From contig OX377206.1 in assembly GCA_947396885.1 (NCBI GenBank), positions 20,951,114 to 21,015,113 of the forward strand: a DNA stretch of 64,000 nucleotides. The letters are read 5' to 3'. The position numbers and the translations under genes were made by a program. Of the stretch, positions 12,083 through 23,701 are shown one piece after another; the stretch's first letter is position 1; every line of letters begins with the position of its first letter. This DNA comes from Heligmosomoides polygyrus polygyrus (lineage: Eukaryota; Nematoda; Chromadorea; Rhabditida; Heligmosomidae). Below the pieces are notes generated by a model. That model was not told where the DNA came from and did not search any database. It was given only the letters and a program-made list of their open reading frames with translations.

Positions 12083-13191
12083 CTAGGGCCACTGCACAAA
12101 AGTCCGGAGAGAGAAGGCTGCCTGAAAAAACAGGCAAATCAACAGTGAGGCAAACTGGAAAGTCTAGATTTTTGTGTTGCTTTCAGTCATACCTCAGACG
12201 ACGTGCGACCAAATTTCTTCAACTCCTTTAGGCGCCAATCCGCCCATTCATACGAAATCTGCTCATGCTGTTCTGTTTTCGCGAGTCGCATCTGATCGCC
12301 ACTTAGTTTGAGAATTAGCGAGGAACGTTTTTCCACGTAACGACTCATGGACTGCGCGTAATCATCGCAGTCATCGCACCGGTTCACTGAAAAACAAAAA
12401 CATATATTTTTCATTCGAAAATTTTTATTTTTTCTCCTTCTCCAAGAAAAGAAGGACCCACGGGAAATCTATGTTTCACGGCGACACACCGAACGTCGCC
12501 ACAGGTTTCACTTCCACAGTGGTACATTCTGGAACTTCGCATTAGACAAAATCTTCGACCTCAGCACATTTCAAAAAAAAATCAATTGGCACAGAACTAA
12601 TAATTTCTACACATAATTTGAAAGCAGTCATTTATTTTATTGTTGAAGAATGGCCATCGGTCTCGGAGGATTCTGCTACCGGAGAGGCTGTTTCCTCTCT
12701 CAGTGGCCGAACAGGTATCACGTCGAGCGGAGAGGCGAACGCGGGACTGTACGTGAAGTACATGAAGTTACCCTCCTTCATTCACTTGTTCATCTTCTAA
12801 AGAATACGTAATTAACAATTAAAAAATAAGCAACGACAAATAATTACTTTTTGCGATTTCGCTAGTTCTTTCGACGCTTCAGCCAGCATGAGATCAAACA
12901 TTTCTATCGTGGCTATGGCCCGATTCTGAACCATCTCCGCCCGTTCGGCTACGCAAAAGCTCTTCTGTTCCAAGCGGGCGATCTCAGAATTGATACGCCA
13001 AGAGCATACTGATGGATATCGCAGTTTTTCCACACCTAAAAAAAATATTAAATAAATTTCTCAATAGTACTAAATTTTATTTTATTAAAAAAAATCTCAT
13101 TTTCCCTATAACGTACCTCTTGCTGATCCTCGGTATCATCTTCAAGGCTGGAACAAGAAGACTCACAGAAAGATCCGTAGGGTCCGATCAT
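12083..13191 (-). CDS. Predicted five-exon gene of unknown function, helical charged protein
   Basis: Exons in transcript order: 13191-13117, 13035-12848, 12746-12680, 12386-12193, 12121-12083 (TAG). From exon 2 on, donor and acceptor phases (0, 1, 0) agree and every acceptor is a good TTTCAG or similar. The exon 2 product (RINSEIARLEQKSF, IATIEMFDLMLAEASKELAK) and exon 4 product (SRYVEKRSSLILKLSGDQMR, EWADWRLKELKKFG) are charged and likely helical or coiled coil, with a CDDCDDY patch at the start of exon 4. Exon 1 (starts MIGPYGSFCESSC) ends in phase 0 at the canonical GTACGT donor, which does not fit exon 2; using GTTATA four bases later would fit. So the first junction is doubtful, or an indel is present. 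I do not recognise the family. Confidence 0.5.
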
Positions 13192-14706
13192 CTGTAACGA
13201 AAAGCGTTATTAAATTATCTTCCACTCCTGGGATAAAGTCAGGAGCAAGGAAAGAATCAAGAAGAGAAAGGAGGGAGCCACCTCTCAAAGACAACGGAAT
13301 GGTATACTGATTACAGGAGGAAGAGCAAACGTTCCTCAACCCTTATGATCCGAACCGTTATCGGTGAGGCGCGCCTCCTCGCACTGAACCATGGGGCGCT
13401 AATATCCTATTCGTTGCGAGAAAGTCAAAATCTGGGTGCCTTCTTACCGCAGATACGCCACCACCGGTTTCTCCAACCAAATCCTTAGGTTCTCTCTTTA
13501 CCCCAACACATGCATAGTTCTTTAGAATTTCTCAAACAAAAATGACTTCCTTCTTTTGTCTAGAAAATCAACTCTTCGAAGCGCTGTTCTACCAATTTCG
13601 GATTTCTTCAGCTTTTATGGTCCCAAGTAGCCCTGTGAAGAGGGTACATTGGAGGAAAACTATCGGGGAAAGCTGACAGAAAGGGCTAGAAAAATTCATC
13701 AATTAAATCACTGTTTAATTTTAAAAAATCGCATTTCGCCAGAGAACGGCTCCAGACGAACAGTGCGACCCTCATGGCGCAGTGCGAAGAGGGGGAGCCG
13801 AGGAAAGGCTGAAGGTTCGAATCACCAGCGAAAAAATTTTTTGCTCAGTCCCAATTACTCGGGCACTTGAAAAACACATATATGTCTTTGTGGCGCAGCG
13901 AGCCTCGTTCGCGGCATCAAGAGCGACTCGAAGGTTCGAATCCCGGCTAAGCATAAATTTTTGCATCTATCCCACGAATAGTTTAGGCTCTCGTTTTTCA
14001 CAGGAGCAGCCTAGTATCCTATCTGAATAGGGAAAGAAAACAAACAGTGCATATGAACCGCTTGAAGTTATACTCACCACGTTTCAAGGTAGCCAGTGCT
14101 CTGCTACGGCACCAGCTCCTATTTTGGAAAGCCCAAAAGAAGCACCGGACACCACGGAACAACCCATGCAACGTTCACCGCGGTTACAAAAAAAATATAC
14201 TACAGAAGAACAACGTATGGACTATGAACACTGACCTACACCTCAGAAGGTGCCTAGATCAGTGTATTGTGAGTTTACGTCAAATCATTTGCGCTGCTTC
14301 GCCCAAAATTAAACAACAAATTTTTTAAATGAGCATTTCAAAGAATTTCATATTTGAGCAATTAATTAAATTACTTCCACCTTTTCAAAAACTCGCCCCT
14401 GTGCCAACCGAACTAGTTTTACAATTCTTAGGCGGACACTTGACAAATCGTTTATATAAAGCTTGCGATAAACAAATGTGGTTAAGTTGATTTCGTATCA
14501 CGTGAAATAATTTTCTCTTAAAGATGCAATTGAATTCTAACTGTATTAATAATGGAATAACGTAATCTATTCTCAATGGTGCATTAATAACCCCTCGTTC
14601 GCATTTCTCTCGCTCGCACATGTGTGCATGATAATGAGTACTTCATATTTTTCTAAACTTTGCACCCCTAATTTTTATCATATTTCACATCCGTTTCATG
14701 ATTCTA
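13192..14706. other. Intergenic with two tRNA-like stretches
   Basis: Apart from the tRNA-like pair at 13768-13966 I see no gene or element. Short open frames overlap on both strands without recognisable motifs. Confidence 0.4.
13768..13966 (+). pseudogene. Two tandem tRNA-like sequences
   Basis: First: A-box-like ATGGCGCAGTGCG near 13774 and B box GGTTCGAATCACC near 13814. Second: TGGCGCAGCGAGC near 13891 and GGTTCGAATCCCG near 13933. Spacing within each is tRNA-like and the two units are about 117 bases apart. Acceptor stems do not close well, so these are probably pseudogenes or SINE heads rather than working tRNAs. Confidence 0.4.
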
Positions 14707-15600
14707 TTAGGTTGGCAACTAATTTCGTGGACTCTCAAGCGCCTTCAACAAAAGTGTTCATAAACAAATAACAAATAACGGTTTTCAACCAAAGTAAGAT
14801 CTGTTGGAACGCGGGACTGCTTCCCATTTATCAGCTACCTGGCCCATCCCACAGCTGTAGAATTCTTGTGCTTTTGAAGCCAAGAATCCTTGGAGGTGCA
14901 TTTTGACATGGTACACATTAATAAACTCCCTCCAACCAAGAAGTGCTGCAGCGTGCTATAAAGGTGCTAGTCATTTGGCGCACAGCCTATGCTGTAAGGT
15001 GAGTGAGTTAGACGCTCCCAGCTAAGGTCTTCGATTTTTTGAAGCTCCCGATTCGTGACGTGTGATCTGGCGTTATCTTGCTGATAGATAATTCCGCTCC
15101 TGAAAATCTGTCTGAACCGATTCCAGCGGTGTTCAGCCTGTGCGCGACCAGGTTGAGAAGAGTAGATTACAGCATTACTGCTGGAACCGTTTCTTGACGA
15201 GCTCCCAGAAGTTAATACCTTCTTAACACCACCAAATGGAGAGAACTTAGCGAACAGAACGCCTCAAAAAATTGAAGACCTTGACTGGGAGCGTCAAACT
15301 CATCCACTTTACAGCACAGACCTTGCGCCGAGTGACTACCACATTTTTAGTTCGGTGCAGTACTTCTTGGTTGGAAGACGATTTAATAATGTGGACCGGG
15401 TCAAAATGCACCTCCAAAGATTCTTGGCCTTAAAAGCACAATAATTCTGTGGCCGTGGGAAAGACCAGCTACCTGATATATGGGAAGCACTTCTGCGTTC
15501 CGAGGGATCTTATTTTAATTGAAGATTGTCATTAGTTATCTGTTAATAAATACTTTTGCTGAAGATTCTTGAGAGTCTACGAAATTAGTTGCCAACCTAA
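14707..15600. mobile_element. Palindromic mariner: two C-terminal transposase halves in opposite directions
   Basis: Terminal repeats TTAGGTTGGCAACTAATTTCG and its complement at 15580-15600 are flanked by TA on both sides (14705-14706, 15601-15602). The right half reads a plus-strand transposase C-terminus: LAPSDYH followed by FLVGRRFNNV. The left half reads the same region on the minus strand, extending further upstream to YQQDNARSH, where relatives have HQDNARPH with the second catalytic Asp. The N-terminal half is missing from both arms. Element length (894 bp) is short for a mariner (about 1.3 kb). Stops occur in both arms. Confidence 0.9.
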
Positions 15601-15649
15601 TATGCAAAATAATTGTTGCCTTCATTATAACAATAGATATGAATGACCT

Positions 15650-15782
15650 AATAAACTGTGTGCTGTACCGAATAAGGTAATGAATTATGTATCACCTACT
15701 AAGTTGTGTGCTGTAACGAATAAGGTACTGAATTATGTATCACCTATTAAATCATGTACTGTAGTAAATATGGTACTGAATT
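15650..15782. repeat. 48-bp tandem repeat, about 2.8 copies
   Basis: The words GTGTGCTGTA, GAATAAGGTA and GAATTATGTATCACCTA recur at 48-base spacing. Confidence 0.85.
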
Positions 15783-15991
15783 TATTATCGTAATCTTCTT
15801 CATCAACTCCATCAATGAAAACAGAAGACCTAAAACCTCTTCACCTTCACTTCAACCCTCTTCATCACCACACCGCACGTGCCTGTTTTTCGAGACGAAA
15901 AACTTTAACGTCGTCTCCGATACTTTATCCGCTTCATCCACTACCTCCTAGGCAAGCTCGAGGACGAGCTTACTGTGGGAAGGGAAATGTC

Positions 15992-16302
15992 GGGTTGCAC
16001 CCAATCCGTACCCTGGACGACGACGCCCTTCTACCGATAGCAACGCCCTGCTGCAAGATAGCGGCACCGGGCTACGCCACAACAGTCACGTCTACGCCAC
16101 CCATACCGGAGGGTCGTCTGGTACCGTCAGCTTTTCGTGAGAGGGCAGTCCAGCCCTCTCACCTCACGTTTCCCTCTTCCCCTCTTTTACCATACAGTAT
16201 GATACTAATAAATATACATACTGAGTAGTGTTTTCTGTAACCTAGAAATAGAATAGAAACACCGTAGGATGATTCAAGTAAGGAATAGCCAATCTTTAAC
16301 TT
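15992..16302 (+). repeat. Interspersed repeat, copy 2 of 2
   Basis: Matches 10982-11292 over about 310 bases with scattered substitutions. Upstream, 15815-15990 is open in the same frame, but this is not shared by copy 1, so it is probably not part of the element. Confidence 0.8.
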
Positions 16303-16744
16303 AAAAACTTGATAAACTGAACAAGTAGAGTGAACGGGTTTTTTTCGCAAAGTTTTGTTCTGCACATGTATTTCTGAAGAAATTCTTTTTGTAGGATTTT
16401 TTTTTGGTAGGAAAAAAGCTCTCATGTCTTGCTATGTTAGCGAATATTTTAAAGGTTCTTAGAAGATATTGAATATCTCCGTTATTTGCATTTCTTAAAA
16501 AAAAATTCTATTCTTTTATTTTGTCTCTGTCGAATGTTGTCTCTGAAGTACTACACTTACTTCAACCTACACAATGCACTTCTGAAGTGAATAAACGATA
16601 TTAAACGAAATTGGCTAACACAAAGATCTTATCGCCCTTATTAATACGCACCGGCGCAAAATTATAGGTTCACACCCGATTTGTTCATTAGTACCCGAGA
16701 ATCCGCTGCTTAGGCTCAGCGATGTTACGTCACACTCCTTACTA

Positions 16745-17330
16745 TCGAAAACTATATAACCATATCTACAAATTCAAAAACTCACTTGCTTCTTGATAAA
16801 TCATATGTTCGCCCAACAATGGAGTATGGCACCACTGTGTTCAGTCCTCACCTTAAGCACTGCATACAGAGGTTTGAAACCGTTCAGAATAGCTTTACTA
16901 GAAAGCTATGGTTACGCTTAAATGGCTATGACTACACCTCGTTCCATCAGCGCCTGATCGCAATAATATATTCAAGCTGGAATCGCTTGCTATTCGTAGG
17001 AAGCGAAACGATCTAATTGTGGTTTTCAAGATGATGACTGGAAAAGTTGCACTTCCACTTACTGAGCTTTACACAGTCTACCATTCTACCACTGGGGTTG
17101 TAGATATAAAATTCATTACCCTACGGTCAAAAGTTGTGTTCGTGCCTCCTTTTTTACTCACAGGGCCGGTTCTAAATTCTTGATGCTTACCAAAAAACGT
17201 ACGTCTTCTTTTAACCAATATAAAAAGTTCGCTGGTAGTTATCTTAAGACCAATGTGTTGTCTTAGTGGTGACTGTTTCGCCGCGTGTTGTCCTACACGT
17301 ATAAATAAATATATAAATAAATAAATATAG
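16745..17330 (+). mobile_element. CR1-like LINE, 3' end
   Basis: Encodes the end of a non-LTR reverse transcriptase: YVRPTMEYGTTVFSPHLK, then FETVQNSFTRKLWLRLNGYD, then after a frameshift RRKRNDLIVVFKMMTGK. The coding part is followed by a 3' region ending in ATAAATAAATA-type repeats near 17300-17328, a tail style of this class. The rest of the element upstream is absent (5' truncation). Related to the minus-strand LINE at 58195-60349. Confidence 0.75.
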
Positions 17331-17347
17331 GAATTCTAAGCAAGTTA

Positions 17348-18678
17348 CCTTATCAGTGCAGGACATCACGAACTTTTAATTAAAATTTAGCGAATGGAGA
17401 CCGGTGCAAAATATAAATTCGCTTCATAAAAAACCTGACTAATCACAAAAGTACCTACAGACAAAGTAAGATTAGTGCTTCGTCACATCACCTTTGTTGT
17501 AAACAATATTGAGAATTTTATTTGACATACTACTAATTAGATTATCAATAACAGTTTACTTCACATTGGTCCATGCATCAAGTATGGCGTACCTCATACC
17601 AAAGACCGAAGTGTGTTTCCTTCTTTGTACCCTTTGTGTACAAGAATGTCCCACAAACTTTCTAGTTTTCGGGTTGAGATCTGAAGAGCAACTAGGCCAC
17701 TTCAAAGGTTGAATTCTGCTGAAGTTAAGCCAACCTGTAGGTCACTGCAATACGTGTATGGATACATTATCGTGTTGGAAAATAAGGTTATGCCTACAAA
17801 ATCTTTTGAAATATGGCAGAATGTAGTTTCCGAGCAATTTCTGGTAGCCTTCACTGTTCATCCTACACGAGACGAACACTAAGGCAACAAGTTCGCATCC
17901 AGAAAACGCAGCCCAAACCATGAGACTTCCACCGATAAAGTTGCGCCTGTAGAATACTCGCTTTTCTCTCCTCTCTCTCCGATAGTGACTGTAACCGTCG
18001 GGCCCATCAAGATTTCACGTCTGTTACACTACTGGAGAGATCTGAAAAAAGAGCTCGAGCATCATCTAGGTGCAACTTTGGCGGTGGTAGTCTCATGTTT
18101 CGGCTGCTTTTTCTGGATGCGGACTTGCCTCGCTCGTCTTGGAAGATCGTCTTGTGTAGGATGAACAGTGAAGACTACCAGGAATTGCTTGGAGATCACC
18201 TTTTGCCATATTGCAGAAGATTTCGTAGGTACAACCTCATTTTAAAACAAGATAATGCATTCATACACGTATCGCAGTCGACTACACGTTGGCTTAACTC
18301 CAATAGAATTCGACATTTGGAGTGGCTTAGTTGTTTTCCAGACCGCAACTCGAAAACTAGAAAACTTGTGGGGCATTACTGTACACAAAGTGTACAAAAA
18401 TGGAACCGCTTAGACATCGGTTTCCGATCTGAGGCACGCCATACTTCATGTATGAACCAATGTGAAGTAAACTGTCATTGATAATCTAATTAGTAGCATG
18501 CCAAATAGAATTCTCGATACTGTTTATAACAAAGGTGATGTGATGAAGTACTAGTCTTACCTTGTCTGTAGGTGCTTTGGTGATTAATCAGCTTTTCCAT
18601 GAAACAAACTTATATTTTGCACCGGTCTCCATTTGTTAAATTTTCAATCAAAGTTTGCGGTATCCTGCACTGATAAGA
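17348..18678. mobile_element. Palindromic Tc1-like element
   Basis: Ends CCTTATCAGTGCAGGA and the complementary TCCTGCACTGATAAG, continuing as long inverted arms (GCGAATGGAGACCGGTGCAA against TTGCACCGGTCTCCATTTG). The plus strand at 18095-18400 encodes a Tc1-type transposase C-terminal half (LLPYCRRF, LILKQDNAFIHVS with the second catalytic Asp, then the region equivalent to WPxxSPDLNPIENLWG). The left half, 17640-17960, holds the same region on the minus strand (TCCAACACGATAATG-type sequence). Both arms lack the N-terminal half. Right-hand TA duplication is not clear. Confidence 0.85.
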
Positions 18679-18844
18679 TGACTGCTTCTTTTCTTCTATA
18701 GAATTCTTCTATAGAAGTTTTCGATAGTGACGAATACGATGGTAACATTACTGAGCCTCGACAGCGGGTTTTTCTAATATTAATGGACAAATCGGGGGTG
18801 GGGGTAAACCTATTATATAATTTTGCACCGGGGTGTATTACGTC

Positions 18845-19275
18845 TTAATGAAGTTTATTGGATTATTCGATTTATTCGAATGTTCGATTATTCGGAGATT
18901 CGAATAACCGAAAAGTGGTGTTACTCGATTATTCGGAAATTTGAATAACCGAAAAATGGGGTTATTCGATTATTCGGAAATTCGAATAACCAAAAAATGG
19001 GGTTATTGGATTATTCGGAAATTTGAATAACCAAAAAATGGGGTTATTGGATTATTCGGAAATTTAAATAACCGAAAAATAAGGTTATTCGATTATTTGG
19101 AAATTTGAATAACTGAAAAATGGAGTTATTCAATTATTCGCTCATTCGAGTTTTCGAAAAATGGTGTTATTCGATTATTCGGAAATTCGCATGACCAAAA
19201 AATCGGGTTATTTTATTATTCGGAAATTCGAGTAACCAAAAAATGGGGTTATTGGATTATTCGGAAATTTGAGTA
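18845..19275. repeat. 41-bp satellite rich in TTATTCGATTATTCGG, about ten copies
   Basis: The word ATTCGGAAATTTGAATAACC recurs at 41-base spacing (ATAACC near 18904, 18945, 18986 and onward) with GAAAAATGGGG between. Shares words with the AT-rich arrays at 9940 and 26935. Confidence 0.9.
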
Positions 19276-19511
19276 ACCGGCCGAACATGGAGGATTGAAG
19301 GGAAGTTTTTGGTTGGAAACCAAACGGATTAACAGACAGAATTTGAGGAAAGGATTTGCAGACAGCTTGCAGCATGTGTTCTGAGTTTCTCCTGCGTTAC
19401 TTAACATTTTCATAGTTAGACGAAATTCTCTCATTGAAGAGTAAGAGATCAAGGAACGTTGATTAATCCCTTTTTAGATTCCCCTTACATTCTACTCCTG
19501 CGTATTTATTC

Positions 19512-19570
19512 ACCAGACGTTCAACGGCCTGCCGGCCGCCAAACGTCTGGTTGGGGCTTCGCCCAAACCC
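19512..19570. repeat. Two adjacent GC-rich hairpins
   Basis: CCAGACGTT at 19512 pairs with AACGTCTGG ending at 19550, and GTTGGGGCTTCGCCCAAAC follows immediately with a TTC loop. They lie upstream of the satellite block at 19680-21130. Confidence 0.7.
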
Positions 19571-19679
19571 GGAGTATAGAACACCCCGAACGTCTTCTTC
19601 TCCTCTTTAGGCCTTCTCTCATTCAATAAAAAACTGGTTTTGCTATATAGAATGGTATAGCGGAATAGGACAAAGCAGG

Positions 19680-20660
19680 CCCACCACTTTCACTGGACCC
19701 CCTTTAACTGGTCCCTTATCACTGGTTTCAATTTATTGTCAGCCCATTTCCGGTTCACCCTTCACTGGTCCCCCTCCCCTTCGTCGGTCCCTACTACTGC
19801 AACCACCTTCACTGGACCTCCCTTTGTCCCTCTTCGCTGGTTATCCTATCCTTCACCGATTCCCATTACTGGGATCACCCTCACTGGTCCCCTTTTAACT
19901 CATCAACCCTTTTCCGGTCCCCCTTCACTGGCCCCTTCCTCCCCCTCCCCACTACCTCACCGGTGCCCATTGCTGGTCCTTCCTCAGCGGTCTCCCCTTC
20001 ACCTGGTCCTCTTCACTGGTCAACATTCTACAGTCCCCTTTCACTGGACCCCTGCTCCTGCTTCACCGGTCCACCCTTCACGGGCCACTCCCCCCCCCCC
20101 CCCCCTTCACCGGTCCCCATTACTGGTCCCTTCTTCACCGGTCCCATCTTCACTGGACCCCTCCCCCCCCCCCTTCACCGGTCCCCTTCGCTGCTTCCCC
20201 CCCCCCCCCTTACCGGCCCCATTGCTGGTCCCACCCTCACTGGTCCCCTTTTAACTCAACAACCCTTTCCGGTCCCCCTTCACTGGCCCCCTTCCCCCCC
20301 CCCACTACCTCACCGGTGCCCATTGCTGGTCCCTTCCTCAGCGGTCCTCCCCTTCACCTGGTCCCCTCTTCACTGGTCAACATTCTACCGTCCCCCTTTC
20401 ACTGGACGGGAAACTACGGGGCAAAAACAAAGGCCCCGAAAATAGCGGAAAATACTCAGCGGTTTCTACGTGCTTAGGAGTTCAGAAGACGTGCCGTAGA
20501 TATCACCCAACGTCCCCGTCGATCCAAATGATTCAACGGAAGGCCTTTACACCCCTCCCCTGCTTCACCGGTCCACCCTTCACTGGACCACTCCCCCCCC
20601 CCCCTTCACCGGTCCCCATTACTGGTCCCACCTTCACTGGTATCACGTCGTCTGAATCCG
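19680..20660. repeat. Pyrimidine-rich minisatellite (CACTGGTCCCC family)
   Basis: Irregular arrays of TTCACTGGTCCCC, CACCGGTCCCCATT and relatives with poly-C tracts of up to about 17 bases. Long open frames (e.g. 19736-20254) are proline-rich by-products of the repeat. The complementary form is seen at 43560-44520 and 47700-47780. Confidence 0.9.
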
Positions 20661-21130
20661 GAATCCTCGCGCGACAGCGGTGACACCTCTTCGAAACCCG
20701 GTGGCCTGTTGAACAACGTCAGTGACATGTGTTCTCAACCCGAACGTGCTTTGCGCGACATCGGTGACACGTCGTCTGAATCTGGAAGGCCCTTCGCGAC
20801 ATTGGTGACACCTCTTCTGAATGCAGGCACCTGATGAGCGACGTCGGTGACATGTCTTCTCAAGTCGGACGTGGTTTGCGCGACATCGTTGACACGTCGT
20901 GTGAATCCGGAACCCCTAGCGCGACAACGGTGACACGTCGTCTAAATCCAGACAGGCCTTTCGCGACATCGGTGACACCACTTCTAAACCCAGGCACCTG
21001 ATGAACGACGTCGGTGACGCCTTCTCAAGCCGGACCTGCATTGCGCGACATCGGTGACACCTCTTCTCAACCTGAACGTCCTTTGCGCGACGTCTGTGAC
21101 ATGTCGCCTATACATGGACGCCCGTCGACA
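20640..21130. repeat. 41/42-bp GC-rich tandem repeat, about twelve copies
   Basis: GCGCGACATCGGTGACAC followed by a GTCGTCTGAATCCGG-type segment recurs at 41-42-base spacing (GGTGACA at 20763, 20804, 20846). The unit is not a multiple of three throughout, which argues against coding. Single units also occur near 43745 and 44386 inside the other minisatellite block. Confidence 0.9.
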
Positions 21131-21289
21131 ACTACAACAGTTGACAAACTGGTGACAACTGCAACCTCCTTCCCCCCCCCCCCCTTCCCCACACTTCCTC
21201 CCAACACACTCCCCCAGCACTTCTGTGCAAACAAACACACACACAAACTCACCCACAGACAAACGACCGTTCTCGCTTATATATAGTAG

Positions 21290-23700
21290 GATTATTCAAT
21301 TATTACTAATCTGAGTATGTACTATGTGACTTTTAAAGCAGTTGTTTGAGCGCTACATAGTTAGATAGGTTTGGGCCACCTTACTGATAAGGCCTGTCAG
21401 CTATTTGACTTCAAGATTTTAGATGCCTGCCCAATGCATATTTCAAAAAATACAGACCGAAAAACCTGGTCCTCCATATCAGAACGCCCAGGGATTCTTC
21501 AATAAAATTGCCTCAGTGTAGGAGGAGAATGTTAAATATACTCTTATCAGCCAGGGATTTAAAATTCTGGACATGCTCAAGAGCATAGAAAAAACAAAAA
21601 GTATTAGCACACCTACTCAACCGTCGATGAGTTTTATATCAAGCCCAGTCACAGAAAAGTTTCGAAACCAATAGGAAAATGACACAGTGTGCTGCAGGGG
21701 TGAGAGAATCTAAACAGCTGACAATCCTACTTGGAGGGGATCGCATCTTAACAATCTCACAACGAAGAGAAGCACTGTAATAAGCAATCGCACAGAAAAA
21801 AAGCAAACTGCTCTTGCCTGACTGTCCAGATGACAGCATTTTTCGAAATCCTAGTTGGGACAAGCTCCCCAGAAATCGATATTTATTCAGGCAAACTTGC
21901 TATGTGATGACAAAGGGTGCTGGTAATGTGAAAGCAATACAAAAAAGCAGGAGTGTGTTTTCAGAAGATAAAGAGGTGCAATCCCAAGGCGGAGAGGGGA
22001 CACCTTATAACGGGACCTGTGCCCTACCCCTCGATCTCTCGGCAAGTCTAGCCCCCCATCCCAACTCTCCTGGGAAGCCTGGCAGAAAGAGTCTCCAGAA
22101 GACCCAACAAGAAACATTAGAACAAAAACAAAAACGAAAACAAACAATAATAAGCAAAAAATACGCCTCAGGCGTCCCGGCTCACCTCTACGTATCGTCC
22201 CACGGTGAATCAGTCGGCGCTTACGTATTCGGTAGCGCGGGAATTTAAAAAGGGATTAGCCGCTGAGCCTTTTCATGCTTTTAATAACTTTTTTCAATAT
22301 TCCCGCGATGAGACCCGCTGTTTTACGGGAGCGCATCAGGTTAGCATTTTTATACGTTATATTGTGCGCGTTCATCTTCAAATACTATTTACAAGTAGTA
22401 ACTATAGAGTGACATCCACGCCTTGGGGTTGTACCGATAAAGAAGTGAAGATGAACCAAATAAAACGGATAGTCTACCAAGAAGACTAAAACCAATTAGA
22501 CTATCAATTAACAATTTTTGAGTACACTTTTCACGGACAGAGCACTGTGCTTCATGTCTTAATCATTTGCGAGCGTTTGAACTTGCCTCTAATCCTATAA
22601 GACTCTAATCTGCTATATTCTCAATCACTTGTACATATTTTCCTCCGATTCGGTTAAGACATTTGTTTTCTAAGAAATGAGTGTGTTCCATATATGGCTA
22701 TTTTGGTCATGTTCATCTCCCATGACGTCGTGAGAATACTGCCCCCCTCCTCTCCAACTGGAATCGCACCAAATGCACCAAGCGAACTGCTGTAGGAACA
22801 AAACGAATTCAACGAAAGAGGGTTGTATGAAAACAAGAGAAAAAACAACATTTAAAACGAGCAGGCAGTGCAGCTTTGCTTGCCTCAAATGGAGCAAATA
22901 AATGTTAAACAGCCTTATCGGATGACAAGGAACCACTGCATAGATGGGTCAACAACCACAACCCTTTGACCACCACGTCGTCTATGTTGTAGGTGGCGCC
23001 ATGGCAGATCAAATGCGCTCCGATCTCCAGCTGGGTCAACTATTAGGAAGCAGCTTCTATGCAGTGCTTGCCTATTTTCTAGGTGCCATGTTTCTTTGAG
23101 AGGACAATTTCAGCATGCCCTAACCCGCCTGCGTGATGTGTGGCTACATCCGGCGCATTTCAACACACTCTTATATCTTCGCCCGCTTCTATTTCGGATT
23201 CGTGCAGGATGGGAAGGAACTCCATGATGTACTCCTCCGGTTTACCGAAGAAGGGCACAGAGCGAAATTGTGGCACTGTTTGCTTGCTTTCGCTACTAGC
23301 AGTGCGATTTCACTCTTCTCGTTTCTCATGTAATTGCAATGTTGCGAAGTACCTCATGTTTAATATTACAATGCCGCATTCTAATACGACTGAAACAGCT
23401 CTGCCACCGTGATACTTAAACAACCCTCCAGAACTGCAGTCACCACCCCAAGTATTGCGCCAGTTCGTTGTCACCCTGTGCTCTCCTAAATGTAAACTGA
23501 AATGAAGGCAGCATAGAAGTAGATATTTACTTATTTCTGCGTGCGTGGATAATCACGCAGGTAAAAAAATACATTTGCAAAACAACTGATGTAAATGCTG
23601 GCAGAACATTCAATACTTCAGACAGCACACAGATATCAACAAGCCTATGAACGCAGTAAACTATTAGTAGTCCAATGCTTTAACAGATTAGCTTAAGCCT
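21290..23700. other. No gene recognised
   Basis: Contains a 144-codon open frame at 21814-22248 on the plus strand, whose product is hydrophilic and repeat-free but resembles nothing I know. No splice-consistent model or element ends were found in this 2.4 kb. Confidence 0.4.
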
Positions 23701-23701
23701 G

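Noticed and set aside
19736..20445. Long proline-rich open frames on the plus strand
   Set aside because: They are products of the CACTGGTCCCC minisatellite and overlap each other in different frames.
21814..22248. 144-codon plus-strand open frame
   Set aside because: No recognisable domain, no splice partners and no codon-level evidence.
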